Positions 1 through 7,768 of a stretch of DNA of 25,070 bases are shown piece by piece (the first letter of the stretch is position 1; each line of letters starts with the position of its first letter). A model generated the notes under the pieces. That model made no database searches. It had not been told where the DNA came from and was given only the letters and a program-made list of their open reading frames with translations. A program made the position numbers and the translations under genes. Origin of the DNA: Ruminococcus flavefaciens (GTDB lineage: Bacteria; Bacillota_A; Clostridia; Oscillospirales; Ruminococcaceae); assembly GCA_004556875.1 (NCBI GenBank), contig SFFP01000007.1:1-25070 (forward strand), written 5' to 3'.

Positions 1-2
1 CC

Positions 3-809
3 CAGACAGAGGCTGTATCTGAAAATCCAACAGAAACTACACCTGTTCAGACCGAGGACAGTCTGAAGGCAGAGGTATTTGCAGCTATAGAAGAGAACTC
101 ACAGATCGGAGACGCAACAGCACCTATCTATGAGACCTATGTTGAAATTATCAGGGAATACGGCGAGATGATAAAAGCTCAGGATACCAGCGGCAGAAAG
201 TATGGCGATGATATTTCAACCGAACTGATAATTGCAGGAAATAGTTATGAAAATTTAAATGTTGGATATGCATTCTATGATGTTAATGAAGACGGCGTTC
301 AGGAGCTTCTTATCGGCGTAAACTATGATAATGGCAGCGGTCCTGCATTTGAGAGCACTATATATAATATCTATACTGTCAACAGCAATAAAGAGGTAGT
401 TCTTCTTGCATCGGGAGGCGCAAGGAACAGATACTATATCTGTACAAATACTACTGCTGACAGACTAAAGGATCAGATGCAGCATGGTGCATTTATTGGA
501 AACGAAGGTACGGGCAGTGCTACAGTAACATTCAGCAGCTTTTACAGAGTCTCATTACAAACAGGATCGCTCAGGCTTATAGACTGCGTATTTACTGACG
601 GATTAGATGAGAATAATGAGCTTATCACATATTATACAAATGAAGAACCATTTACAGATAAATCTACAATGATATCACAGGATGAAGCTCAAAAGATAAT
701 AGAAGGATATCGTCACTATGATATAAGATTTATCCCTTTCTTAACCTCCATAAAGCAAAAAGGACTTTCCGTGTGGGAAGTCCTTTTGCTTGTATATTAT
801 ATATTTTAG
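3..809 (+). CDS. Secreted or surface protein with an acidic DxNxDG motif, 5'-truncated
   Basis: The reading frame is open from base 3, so the gene starts before the window and about 268 C-terminal residues are visible. The first visible stretch is rich in Thr, Glu and Pro (TEAVSENPTETTPVQTED), like a linker after a signal peptide, lipobox or N-terminal domain. A later motif, YDVNEDGVQELLIG, resembles the Asp/Asn-rich calcium-binding loops of FG-GAP/VCBS or EF-hand-like repeats, followed by a beta-rich region. I recognise no enzyme signature and assign no function. The last 18 or so codons read through a hairpin (754-790), so the natural C-terminus may once have been near residue FIPF and the annotated tail may be a recent extension. 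Extracellular location is inferred from the linker composition only. Confidence 0.7.
   Translation, partial: QTEAVSENPTETTPVQTEDSLKAEVFAAIEENSQIGDATAPIYETYVEIIREYGEMIKAQDTSGRKYGDDISTELIIAGNSYENLNVGYAFYDVNEDGVQELLIGVNYDNGSGPAFESTIYNIYTVNSNKEVVLLASGGARNRYYICTNTTADRLKDQMQHGAFIGNEGTGSATVTFSSFYRVSLQTGSLRLIDCVFTDGLDENNELITYYTNEEPFTDKSTMISQDEAQKIIEGYRHYDIRFIPFLTSIKQKGLSVWEVLLLVYYIF
754..806. terminator. Hairpin between convergent genes, probably a bidirectional terminator
   Basis: Arms 754-770 and 775-790 form about 16 base pairs with one bulged A and one wobble, around a GTGT loop. On the plus strand the 3' arm ends in TCCTTTTGCTT followed by an AT-rich run. On the minus strand it ends in TCCTTTTTGCTTT. 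It lies between a plus-strand gene ending at 809 and a minus-strand gene ending at 836, so it can serve both. It overlaps the coding end of the plus-strand gene. Confidence 0.65.
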
Positions 810-835
810 ATGACGTATGGCTGATATAGCCTGTA

Positions 836-2407
836 TTATATCATATCATAATCGAGACCGTACTGGTCGGCATAGTAATGCGCTTTTGCTTCATTAACTG
901 CGAGGTAATCGCCGCCGTATTTGTAGCAGGCTACAAGGAGTTTTGCAGCTTCTGTATCGCCGCTTGCGGCAGCCTTTGCGAAAATATTTGCAGCGGTTGC
1001 ATAGTTTCGCGGAGTACCTGTGCCGTTGGCATAACAGTATCCAAGAGCCTTCATAGCTTCGGTATGACGCTGTGATGAGGCTTTTTCGAACATTTCCTTT
1101 GCAAGAGCATTATCTCTGAATACGCCTAAGCCGTCACGCAGACACCAGCCGTATGAGAACTGTCCGTCAGGGTCGCCCTGTATGGCAGACTCCTGAAACC
1201 ACTTGACTGCTTCTCTGTAATTCTGCGGAACTCCGAGACCGTTAAAGCAGCACTCTCCGTAATTGTACTGCGCTCTTGCGTGACCTGCCTCAGCAGCTTT
1301 GAGGTAATAGCTTGCCGCCTTTGACTGGTCTTTTGATGTGCCTTCACCGCGCATAAAGCAGCCTGCAAGGTTATTGAGAGCGTCGGCATCACCGCTGCCT
1401 GCAGCCTGTCTGTAATACATAGCGGCTGTTACACGGTCACGCTGAACGCCTATTCCTGCATAATAGCATACCCCAAGATTGAACTGGGCGGGAGCGTAGT
1501 TCTGGTCAGCGGCTTTTTTGAACCACGTTATCGCAGTCTGCGGCGACCTTTCAACACCTACACCGTGGAGATACATGGTTCCGAGCTTGAACTGAGCATA
1601 TGGAGCGCCCTCCATTGCATTTTTGAGAATATCCTCAGAAGTTCCCTTAGTTATAGGGATATTGTATCTCTTTGAGAAGTATTCGGCTTTTGCAGGGTCA
1701 GATTGAAGACCTGTTCCGCCCAGCATATAACATTTGATAAGAGCTTTCTGCGAATCATAATCGCCCTGTTCTGCAGCCTGCTGGTATCTGTAAGCAGCCT
1801 TTGCAACGTTGCGGTCAGTACCCTGTCCGAGATAATAGCAGTCAGCAAGCTTTTTCTGTGAGCTGCAGTCTCCGCGGTCAGAGGAAAGGATATACCATTT
1901 TACTGCCTTTGCGTAGTCCTGTTTTACGCCTCGTCCGTAGAAGAAATGCTCGCCGAGATTGAAGCAGGCATCGTTATCACCGTTCTGAGCGCGTTTGAAA
2001 AGATCTTCGATAAGAGAAGCGGAGCTTCCGTAAGAGTCGGAGTCATTGGTGTCTTCAGACGAGTCCTGTGGGACAATGGACTGCCAGCCGAGAGCTATGG
2101 CGATACTTCTCGTAACAAGGTCAGCCTTTTCATCGTTGAGATATTCGCTTATATCGGCAGCGGCACGGTTTATGACTTCCTCGGACTTTCTTGTTCCCGA
2201 AATAACAGCTTCGTTTTCATGTATGAAAATACTTCCGATATTTTCGCTGAGTGCCACGAAGAATGCTTTGTTTTCCTTTGAAAGCTTTGGCACAAAATCA
2301 GCGAGAGCAGAGCAGAAGCGTTTATGGTCAACAAGGATTTCGATACCAAATCTTTCAATTACCTGTCTGACAGCATTAGAGGTATCGTTGAGGGTCTTAT
2401 TATCCAT
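836..2407 (-). CDS. Sel1-like repeat protein (TPR superfamily)
   Basis: A 523-residue protein without signal peptide or membrane segment, so probably cytosolic. Residues 1 to about 115 form a helical N-terminal domain (contains RFGIEILVDHKRFCSALADF and ends near AIALGW) of a kind I associate with Firmicute multidomain proteins. From about residue 138 to the C-terminus there are roughly ten Sel1 repeats of about 36 residues. Typical units are AQFNLGVCYYAGIGV followed by AAMYYRQAA; the third is irregular and the last degenerate. Sel1 repeats build alpha-solenoid scaffolds for protein-protein contacts; no catalytic residues are seen and the partner is unknown. The start is supported by GGGAGGA upstream of ATG. 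It lies 32 bases after the lipoprotein gene stop with no terminator between, so the two are probably co-transcribed from the promoter at 3278-3306. Confidence 0.9.
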   Translation of the reverse strand: MDNKTLNDTSNAVRQVIERFGIEILVDHKRFCSALADFVPKLSKENKAFFVALSENIGSIFIHENEAVISGTRKSEEVINRAAADISEYLNDEKADLVTRSIAIALGWQSIVPQDSSEDTNDSDSYGSSASLIEDLFKRAQNGDNDACFNLGEHFFYGRGVKQDYAKAVKWYILSSDRGDCSSQKKLADCYYLGQGTDRNVAKAAYRYQQAAEQGDYDSQKALIKCYMLGGTGLQSDPAKAEYFSKRYNIPITKGTSEDILKNAMEGAPYAQFKLGTMYLHGVGVERSPQTAITWFKKAADQNYAPAQFNLGVCYYAGIGVQRDRVTAAMYYRQAAGSGDADALNNLAGCFMRGEGTSKDQSKAASYYLKAAEAGHARAQYNYGECCFNGLGVPQNYREAVKWFQESAIQGDPDGQFSYGWCLRDGLGVFRDNALAKEMFEKASSQRHTEAMKALGYCYANGTGTPRNYATAANIFAKAAASGDTEAAKLLVACYKYGGDYLAVNEAKAHYYADQYGLDYDMI

Positions 2408-2439
2408 AAAAAATTATCCTCCCGATGTGAATGATAAAA

Positions 2440-3249
2440 TCAGAAAATATCCATATAAGTAAGAAGCTCGGCATTCATAACGGTAGTGTATGAGAGATAC
2501 CATCTTCCGTCAAGCTCAACGAATGCACAGCCGTTTCCGATGAAGTCGTGTTCATCGTTGCCGTCCTTATAGTAAACATAGCCGCAGTCATTACCGCTTG
2601 TGAATTTTGTTCCGAGGGTCTTGTTGAAGTCGTTAAGCTCGTTTTCGCCTGTAGGCTTGAGGAGATCCTCACTGATGGAAGCAGACCACTTATCAGCAGG
2701 CACATCTGATTTTTCAGCCATGATGTCGTGTATAGCCTTCATGGACTTTTCTATAGCGCTTACTACATTTGAGCGTTTGAAAACTACCTGTGGATTTTGT
2801 CCGTCGAGATAGTCTGAATTTGCGAGAAATGCGTGATATCCATCAATTTCTTCAGAGCAGAACATATCATATACGGCGTTTGCGTCTGATCTCAGATATG
2901 CGTTATAGTAAGCTTTTGCTGCATCTATACAGCTGTCAAAGCCTTTTTTGGGAGCTTCCGTTGGCTTTTCAGCAGGCTCTTCAGGCTTTTTTGTCTCAGC
3001 GGCTGTTGTTGCAGCTGTGGAAGTAGTCTCAGCACTCGTAGTTGCTGAAACGGCATCAGCAGCAGTTTTCTTTGTTTCAGAAGCAGTTGTGGTCACATCG
3101 CTGCTTTCAGTGGTTGTAGAAGTCTCTGATGAAGAAGATGTTGTTTTTGTGTCAGAACTATCCGATGTTTTTTTATTACCACAGCTCCATGTGGAAAAAG
3201 TGACAGCAGCTGCCGCAGCTGCAGCGATGATCCTGTATATAGGTCTCAT
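2440..3249 (-). CDS. Putative lipoprotein with Ser/Thr-rich linker
   Basis: A 269-residue secreted protein. I place the start at 3249 rather than the longer in-frame ATG at 3306 because AAGGAG sits correctly before MRPIYRII and because 3306 lies within the promoter -35 box. The N-terminus is a signal peptide with an Ala-rich core (AAAAAAAVTF). It ends in STWSCGNKK, whose Cys may be the lipidated residue, although TWSC is a weak lipobox. A low-complexity Ser/Thr/Ala/Lys linker runs to about residue 95, then Pro/Glu-rich residues. A C-terminal globular domain of about 160 residues follows (begins CIDAAKAYYNAYLRSDANAVY, ends near MNAELLTYMDIF), resembling the NTF2/DUF4878-like folds common in Gram-positive lipoproteins. 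No function is assigned. It is first in the operon with the Sel1 protein. Confidence 0.85.
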   Translation of the reverse strand: MRPIYRIIAAAAAAAVTFSTWSCGNKKTSDSSDTKTTSSSSETSTTTESSDVTTTASETKKTAADAVSATTSAETTSTAATTAAETKKPEEPAEKPTEAPKKGFDSCIDAAKAYYNAYLRSDANAVYDMFCSEEIDGYHAFLANSDYLDGQNPQVVFKRSNVVSAIEKSMKAIHDIMAEKSDVPADKWSASISEDLLKPTGENELNDFNKTLGTKFTSGNDCGYVYYKDGNDEHDFIGNGCAFVELDGRWYLSYTTVMNAELLTYMDIF

Positions 3250-3277
3250 AAAATTCTCCTTAAAATAATATATAAAT

Positions 3278-3306
3278 ATTATAACTCCAAAAGCCTTTAT
3301 AGTCAA
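3278..3306 (-). promoter_or_regulatory. Sigma-A promoter of the lipoprotein-Sel1 operon
   Basis: On the minus strand TTGACT (3301-3306) and TATAAT (3278-3283) are separated by exactly 17 bases. The start codon at 3249 is about 28 bases beyond the -10 box. Confidence 0.85.
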
Positions 3307-3359
3307 TGCTTTTTTATTGATAAGAGGTCATATTTGTACGTTAAATTCCGATTTAAATC

Positions 3360-3388
3360 TTTACAACTGCGAAAAAAGGTGCTATAAT
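3360..3388 (+). promoter_or_regulatory. Sigma-A promoter of ddh
   Basis: TTTACA (3360-3365) and TATAAT (3383-3388) with a 17-base spacer. Predicted start is near 3395, giving a leader of about 47 bases. The leader holds a short inverted repeat (CTGTGTTC with GAGCACAG) before the ribosome site. Confidence 0.85.
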
Positions 3389-3441
3389 ATTATCAGACTG
3401 TGTTCAATGGCGAGCACAGTAATTCAAAGGAGGAATTTACA

Positions 3442-4431
3442 ATGGCTAAAATCAGAATCGGTATCGCAGGATATGGCAACCTCGGCAGAGGCGTTGAGCT
3501 TGCTATCCGTCAGAATGACGACATGGAGCTTGCAGGCATCTTTACTCGCCGTGATCCTTCATCTATTAACCCGCTTACAAAGGGTGCTAAGGTATACAGC
3601 ATCAGTGATGCTGAAAAAATGACAAATGATATAGACGTTATGATAATCTGCGGAGGAAGCGCTACAGACCTTCCGCAGCAGACACCTGCTATGGCTAAGC
3701 TTTTCAATGTTATCGACAGTTTTGATACTCACGCAAGGATCCCTGAGCACTTTGCAAACGTTGACAAGGCTGCTAAGGAAAACGGACACCTTGCTTTCAT
3801 CTCACTTGGCTGGGATCCGGGTCTTTTCTCACTCAACAGACTTTATGCAGAGTCTATCCTTCCAAACGGCAAGAGCTATACATTCTGGGGCAAGGGCGTT
3901 AGCCAGGGGCACTCAGACGCTATCCGCCGCGTAAAGGGCGTTAAGAGAGGTATCCAGTATACTGTTCCGATAGAGTCTGCTATGGAAGCTGTAAGAAGCG
4001 GCAGTCAGCCTGAGCTTACAACTCGTCAGAAGCACCTGAGAGAGTGCTGGGTAGTTCCTGAGGAGGGGGCTGACCTCGCTCAGATAGAGAATGATATCAA
4101 GACTATGAAGAACTATTTTGATGAGTACGATACAACTGTAAACTTCATCACTGAAGAGGAGTTCGACGCTAAGCACAACAAGATGCCTCACGGCGGCTTT
4201 GTAATGAGAAGCGGTCTCACAGGCGACGGCGAAAAGACTCATCAGATGATAGAGTATTCACTCAAGCTTGAGTCAAATCCTGAGTTTACAGCAAGCGTTC
4301 TTATCTGCTATGCAAGAGCACTTGCAAGACTTCACGCTGAGGGTGCTACAGGCTGCAAGACAGCTTTTGATATTGCTCCTGCTTATCTTTCAAAGCTCAG
4401 CGGCGAAGAGCTGAGAGCTTCTATGCTTTAA
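3442..4431 (+). CDS. ddh: meso-Diaminopimelate D-dehydrogenase
   Basis: A 329-residue NADP-dependent enzyme that reductively aminates tetrahydrodipicolinate to meso-diaminopimelate in one step, feeding lysine and peptidoglycan synthesis in the cytosol. The N-terminus has a Rossmann dinucleotide-binding motif, IGIAGYGNLGRG, at residues 6-17. The family-typical SLGWDPGLFSLNRL and FWGKGVSQGHSDAIRR segments are present, and the length fits the family (about 326). I choose the ATG at 3442 because AAAGGAGG lies just upstream. The in-frame ATG at 3400 lies at the transcription start and would add 14 residues before the Rossmann strand. The gene stands alone between its own promoter and terminator. 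Presence of Ddh suggests the dehydrogenase branch of lysine synthesis, alone or beside another branch. Confidence 0.96.
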   Translation: MAKIRIGIAGYGNLGRGVELAIRQNDDMELAGIFTRRDPSSINPLTKGAKVYSISDAEKMTNDIDVMIICGGSATDLPQQTPAMAKLFNVIDSFDTHARIPEHFANVDKAAKENGHLAFISLGWDPGLFSLNRLYAESILPNGKSYTFWGKGVSQGHSDAIRRVKGVKRGIQYTVPIESAMEAVRSGSQPELTTRQKHLRECWVVPEEGADLAQIENDIKTMKNYFDEYDTTVNFITEEEFDAKHNKMPHGGFVMRSGLTGDGEKTHQMIEYSLKLESNPEFTASVLICYARALARLHAEGATGCKTAFDIAPAYLSKLSGEELRASML

Positions 4432-4450
4432 TAAAATAATACGTCCACAG

Positions 4451-4478
4451 AAGAGCTGCAAACGCGGCTCTTTTGTTA
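4451..4478 (+). terminator. Rho-independent terminator of ddh
   Basis: Stem AAGAGCTGC / GCGGCTCTT with one wobble pair and an AAAC loop, followed by TTTTGTTATT, 20 bases after the ddh stop. Confidence 0.85.
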
Positions 4479-4550
4479 TTTCTGTATATACATTTATTAC
4501 AAACGGGCGCAATCCCTTCTGTATATTTTGTGATATTTGCTCTTAGTTTA

Positions 4551-4579
4551 TTGACATATCTGCCTGTACGTGGTACAAT
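4551..4579 (+). promoter_or_regulatory. Sigma-A promoter of the LRR protein gene
   Basis: Perfect TTGACA (4551-4556), 17-base spacer, TACAAT (4574-4579). The start point near 4586 predicts an untranslated leader of about 130 bases. Confidence 0.88.
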
Positions 4580-4601
4580 TATTTTATAATAAATGTAAAC
4601 T

Positions 4602-4677
4602 CAATAACCGCAGTATGGCGGTTATTGCCCCGAACTATTTTCGGGGAGCGTGAATTCCTCAAATCATAAAGAATTTG
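4602..4677 (+). other. Structured 5' leader (tandem hairpins), function unknown
   Basis: Within the predicted leader, 4602-4627 forms a perfect 10-bp hairpin (CAATAACCGC / GCGGTTATTG, 6-base loop). It is followed directly by 4628-4646 (CCCCGA / TCGGGG, 7-base loop) and a weaker one at 4660-4677 (CAAAT / ATTTG). There is no U-run after either strong hairpin, so these are not ordinary terminators. I recognise no known riboswitch or leader class. Confidence 0.55.
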
Positions 4678-4714
4678 CGCAGACATTGATGAAGACGTAA
4701 GAGGGGGATATCTT

Positions 4715-5857
4715 ATGGCTAATGTAAATGCAATTTGCACAAACTGCGATAAGACCGTAGAAGTTGACAACACAAAGGATGCGTGGGTATGTCCTCACTG
4801 CAGTACACCGTTTATAGTTTCAAAGGCAATATACAAGTATAAAGCTCAGCATAAGGATATTGCGAAGAAGGTAAAGGCTGTAAAGAAGCACAGCTCTGAT
4901 TTTGAGATAACAGACGGAGTTCTTGTTGCCTATAAGGGCAGCTCCGCTGATATTACCATACCCGGAGAAGTACGCAAAATAGGCAAACACGTATTTGAAA
5001 ACAATACGACTCTGAAAAATATCACCATTCACGATAAGGTGGAGGAGATAGGCGGCTACGCTTTCAGAGGCTGTACTGCTCTTGAAGAGATAAAGCTGCC
5101 TGACAGTATCAATTCTATTGATATATGGGCATTCAGAGGCTGTACAAGTCTTAAATCGGTGGTAGTTCCGCCGCATCTGAGATACATATCCGACTGCCTC
5201 TTTGCAGACTGTTCAAGTCTTGTTTCCGTTGAACTTCCTGAACCTATCGGAGGTATCGGTTCGTTTGCTTTCTCAGGCTGTAAAAATCTTACGGAGATAG
5301 TGATACCGAAATATGTTTCGACTATCGGAAAATATGCATTCTCAGGCTGTGAAAAACTTGAAAAGATAAACATACCTGAGGGCGTTTCCATTATCGAGGA
5401 ATGTACCTTTGCAAACTGCTCGGCACTTTCTGCTATAGACCTGCCGAGGACTATCAAGTCAATAGGCGCATCTGCTTTCCAGAATTGCGTATCACTGCAT
5501 AATATCGAGATACCTGTGGGAGTGCTGAGTGTTGACGGTTTCAGCGGCTGTACAGGTCTGAGGGCATTCACTGTACCTAACGGAGTATCATCTATAGGCG
5601 ATTTCAGCGGCTGTGTAAATCTTGAAAAGATAACATTGCCTGCTTCACTGAAGAAGGTGAGCGGCGGTTTCAATGACTGCCCGAAGCTCCAGAGCATATC
5701 ATGGCCTAATCTTGCGGATAATGCTTCAAATTTCCCTGCATACTATGAGACTGTAGTTGCAAGCCGTAAAACAGCAGGAAAATGCGTTTACTGCGGCGGA
5801 GATTTCAAGCTCATATCCAAGGTCTGCAAGCTCTGCGGCAAGAAAAAGGATTATTAA
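4715..5857 (+). CDS. Cytosolic LRR_5 (BspA-like) protein flanked by zinc ribbons
   Basis: A 380-residue protein with no signal peptide or membrane segment. Residues 8-29 are a zinc ribbon (C8-x2-C11, C26-x2-C29; CPHCSTPF). Residues of about 65-345 hold about eleven leucine-rich repeats of the BspA/LRR_5 type, about 23 residues each, with units such as SIGKYAFSGCEKLEKINIP... The units near residues 265-325 are shortened (DGFSGC, GDFSGC). Residues 357-374 are a second zinc ribbon (C357-x2-C360, C371-x2-C374). LRR_5 domains mediate protein binding and are most familiar on secreted surface proteins, so a cytosolic form with two metal-binding ends suggests an intracellular scaffold or nucleic-acid or protein adaptor. 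That role is inference. The start has GAGGGGG upstream. It is a single-gene unit with its own promoter, leader and terminator. Confidence 0.9.
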   Translation: MANVNAICTNCDKTVEVDNTKDAWVCPHCSTPFIVSKAIYKYKAQHKDIAKKVKAVKKHSSDFEITDGVLVAYKGSSADITIPGEVRKIGKHVFENNTTLKNITIHDKVEEIGGYAFRGCTALEEIKLPDSINSIDIWAFRGCTSLKSVVVPPHLRYISDCLFADCSSLVSVELPEPIGGIGSFAFSGCKNLTEIVIPKYVSTIGKYAFSGCEKLEKINIPEGVSIIEECTFANCSALSAIDLPRTIKSIGASAFQNCVSLHNIEIPVGVLSVDGFSGCTGLRAFTVPNGVSSIGDFSGCVNLEKITLPASLKKVSGGFNDCPKLQSISWPNLADNASNFPAYYETVVASRKTAGKCVYCGGDFKLISKVCKLCGKKKDY

Positions 5858-5870
5858 TAGTGCTCAGAAA

Positions 5871-5914
5871 AAAGAGCGGATATACGTTTTATGCGTATAT
5901 CCGCTTTACTTTTT
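5871..5914. terminator. Strong terminator of the LRR gene, bidirectional in form
   Basis: Perfect 12-bp stem AGCGGATATACG (5875-5886) / CGTATATCCGCT (5894-5905) with U-rich sequence on the plus side (TTACTTTTT). A run of A residues before the stem gives U residues on the minus side. Confidence 0.92.
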
Positions 5915-5915
5915 G

Positions 5916-5961
5916 CATAAAAAACAGCGCAGCGGCTTTGTTTTGCGCAGCTGCACTGTTT
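5916..5961 (-). terminator. Terminator of the trmB-M42-GNAT operon
   Basis: Arms AAACAGCGCAGC (5922-5933) and GCTGCACTGTTT (5950-5961) pair on the minus-strand transcript with one G-U wobble and are followed there by a run of six U. It lies just past the GNAT stop codon at 5968. Confidence 0.85.
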
Positions 5962-5967
5962 GTGTAT

Positions 5968-6765
5968 TTATCTTTCTTCGAGACGGCCTTTTGCGGCGCT
6001 GTCCTTTTCGATGTCGATACGTTCAAGGACTATCTCGCGTCCTGCGATGCGAAATCCTATTTCTGTATAGAAGCTTACGCGGACATCAAGTGCAAGCAGA
6101 TAGGCACGTTTTCCAAGTCCGTTGAAAAACTTTGCAAGCCATTTGAGAAACTCTCGTGCATAGCCTCTTCCGCGAGCGGCCTTGTTTGTAGCAACCTGTC
6201 CGATGAGGACTGTGCTGCCGATATCGAATACAGCAGAAGCTGTTGTTGAGTTGCGGTAAGTGAAAACTCTGCTGATACCATGACGGCATCTGTGAGAGGT
6301 ATCGGTGTACCAAAGTGAGAAATCTGCTATGTTCGGAAATCCCTCGCTGAGTATCTTGTAGACATCGGGGAGATTAGGGTTGAATTCAACGTGTTCCTCA
6401 ATAGCTTCAAGGGGCGTATCATCGGGGATAAGCTCAAAGATAGTGCGGTTGAGCACCTGATATCTCTCGGGTATCTTTATGCCCTCAAGTATCTTCTGGT
6501 CGCCCTCTATACGGAATGGAACGTTCATACTTACGAAGAGGTCTATCTCCTCGTTTGGTTCGAGATTTCCGTCGCCGCATATTATCAGTGTGGAATTTAT
6601 AATGAACATGAAGCCTATACCGCTTTCATCGGTTATTTTATAAAAGCGGCAGAACTCATAGTTCGGACCATAGGCTCTCATATAGGCAAGCATTTTCTTG
6701 CCTGAGAGGGTCTTGTTGAGCAGTACGCGGTCAAGTTCGTGCTCGTGTTCGATAAGTGTTATCAT
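5968..6765 (-). CDS. GNAT-family N-acetyltransferase
   Basis: A 265-residue cytosolic protein. The C-terminal half (about 145-250) is a GNAT fold: the acetyl-CoA pyrophosphate-binding motif A is IGQVATNKAARGRGYAREFL at 188-207 (R/Q-x-x-G-x-G/A as RGRGYA), and FYTEIGFRIAGRE near 232 is the usual C-terminal Y-x-x-x-G-F element. The N-terminal 130 residues form a less conserved domain, as in two-domain members of the family. The acyl acceptor cannot be told from the sequence. The gene is last in the operon; its ATG overlaps the TGA of the M42 gene (ATGA at 6762-6765) and has no strong ribosome site of its own, so translation is probably coupled. Being beside peptidases hints at amino acid or peptide metabolism, but this is weak. 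Confidence 0.88.
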   Translation of the reverse strand: MITLIEHEHELDRVLLNKTLSGKKMLAYMRAYGPNYEFCRFYKITDESGIGFMFIINSTLIICGDGNLEPNEEIDLFVSMNVPFRIEGDQKILEGIKIPERYQVLNRTIFELIPDDTPLEAIEEHVEFNPNLPDVYKILSEGFPNIADFSLWYTDTSHRCRHGISRVFTYRNSTTASAVFDIGSTVLIGQVATNKAARGRGYAREFLKWLAKFFNGLGKRAYLLALDVRVSFYTEIGFRIAGREIVLERIDIEKDSAAKGRLEER

Positions 6766-7766
6766 AATTCGGGTATCCTTCTGGAGAGAATTTTGACAAG
6801 CTTGTAAGAGCTTTCAAGGTCAGACAATTCGATGACTGACGAAGGGGAGTGCAGATATCTGCAAGGAACAGAGATAGCGATAGTTCTCACGCCTTTTCCG
6901 CTTATATGTATAGCACCTGAGTCGTTTCCGCCTGCTATCATGGTCTTTGTCTGACAGGTAGCGATATCAAAAGCAAGCTGATAAAGCTCCTTATCGTAGA
7001 TAGTGCTTCTGTCCATGAAGGAAACGACAGGACCGTCACCGAGGGTACATACGCGCTTTGCGCCTGAAACTCCGTCGATATCAGCGGCAGTTGTTGCTTC
7101 AAGGACGATGGCAAAATCGGGAGCAACAGAAAATGCAGAGACAGTAGAGCCTCTCAAACCTATTTCTTCCTGAACGTTGAAAACGAAATATGTATCGTAT
7201 TCAAGCTTTTCGTGAAGAAGCTGTATCATCATTGCACAGCCTGCGCGGTCATCAATAGCCTTTGATTTTATGCGTCCGTTTCCCAGCTCGGTAAATTCCG
7301 AGTCAAAGTAAACACAGTCACCGAGAGAAACGTATTTCAGTGCTTCTTCCTTGTTCTCAGCACCGATATCTATGTAAAGCTTGTCGGTTTCGGGAGCTTT
7401 TTCACGCTCATCTTTGCTGAGATTATGTACGGCTGTAGAGCCGACAACACCGCTTATGCGGTTCTTTCCCACACGAACCTGCTTGCCGATGACAACTGAC
7501 GGGTCAATGCCTCCCACATTTCCAAATGAAAGCGTACCGTCACTGCGGACATAGGTGACCATGAAGCCGACCTCGTCCATATGGGCGCATATCATAAGCT
7601 TTTTCTTAGGCTTTTTGCTGCCCTTTTTGAAGCATATAAGATTGCCGAGATTATCAATGCTGTATTCGCATACGCCCTTTATCTTGCTTATTATAAGGTC
7701 ACGGACAGCGCCTTCATCGCCTGAGATGCCGTCTGTCAGGCAGAGTTCTTTAAGAAGTTCATTCAT
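6762..7766 (-). CDS. M42-family metallo-aminopeptidase (second copy of the pair)
   Basis: A 334-residue member of the M42 family (PepA/TET/FrvX-like, also misnamed endoglucanase M). These are di-metal aminopeptidases acting on peptides in the cytosol, often as dodecameric shells. Visible residues: AHMDEVG (H62, D64), AIDDRAG (D172-D173), NVQEEIG (catalytic and metal Glu 200-201), Glu in VLEATTAADIDG (223), NDSGAIH, and metal His in CRYLHSPSS (306). All expected positions are occupied, so it should be active, with the 223 metal ligand a Glu rather than Asp. It starts 2 bases after the stop of the upstream M42 gene, with GGAGGGC overlapping that stop, and overlaps GNAT by 4 bases. Exact peptide preference is unknown. 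Confidence 0.93.
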   Translation of the reverse strand: MNELLKELCLTDGISGDEGAVRDLIISKIKGVCEYSIDNLGNLICFKKGSKKPKKKLMICAHMDEVGFMVTYVRSDGTLSFGNVGGIDPSVVIGKQVRVGKNRISGVVGSTAVHNLSKDEREKAPETDKLYIDIGAENKEEALKYVSLGDCVYFDSEFTELGNGRIKSKAIDDRAGCAMMIQLLHEKLEYDTYFVFNVQEEIGLRGSTVSAFSVAPDFAIVLEATTAADIDGVSGAKRVCTLGDGPVVSFMDRSTIYDKELYQLAFDIATCQTKTMIAGGNDSGAIHISGKGVRTIAISVPCRYLHSPSSVIELSDLESSYKLVKILSRRIPEL

Positions 7767-7768
7767 GT

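Noticed and set aside
5056..5697. A 213-codon minus-strand frame opposite the LRR protein
   Set aside because: The periodic residues (QPLKA, QPEKA) are the reverse reading of the leucine-rich repeats; no start signals.
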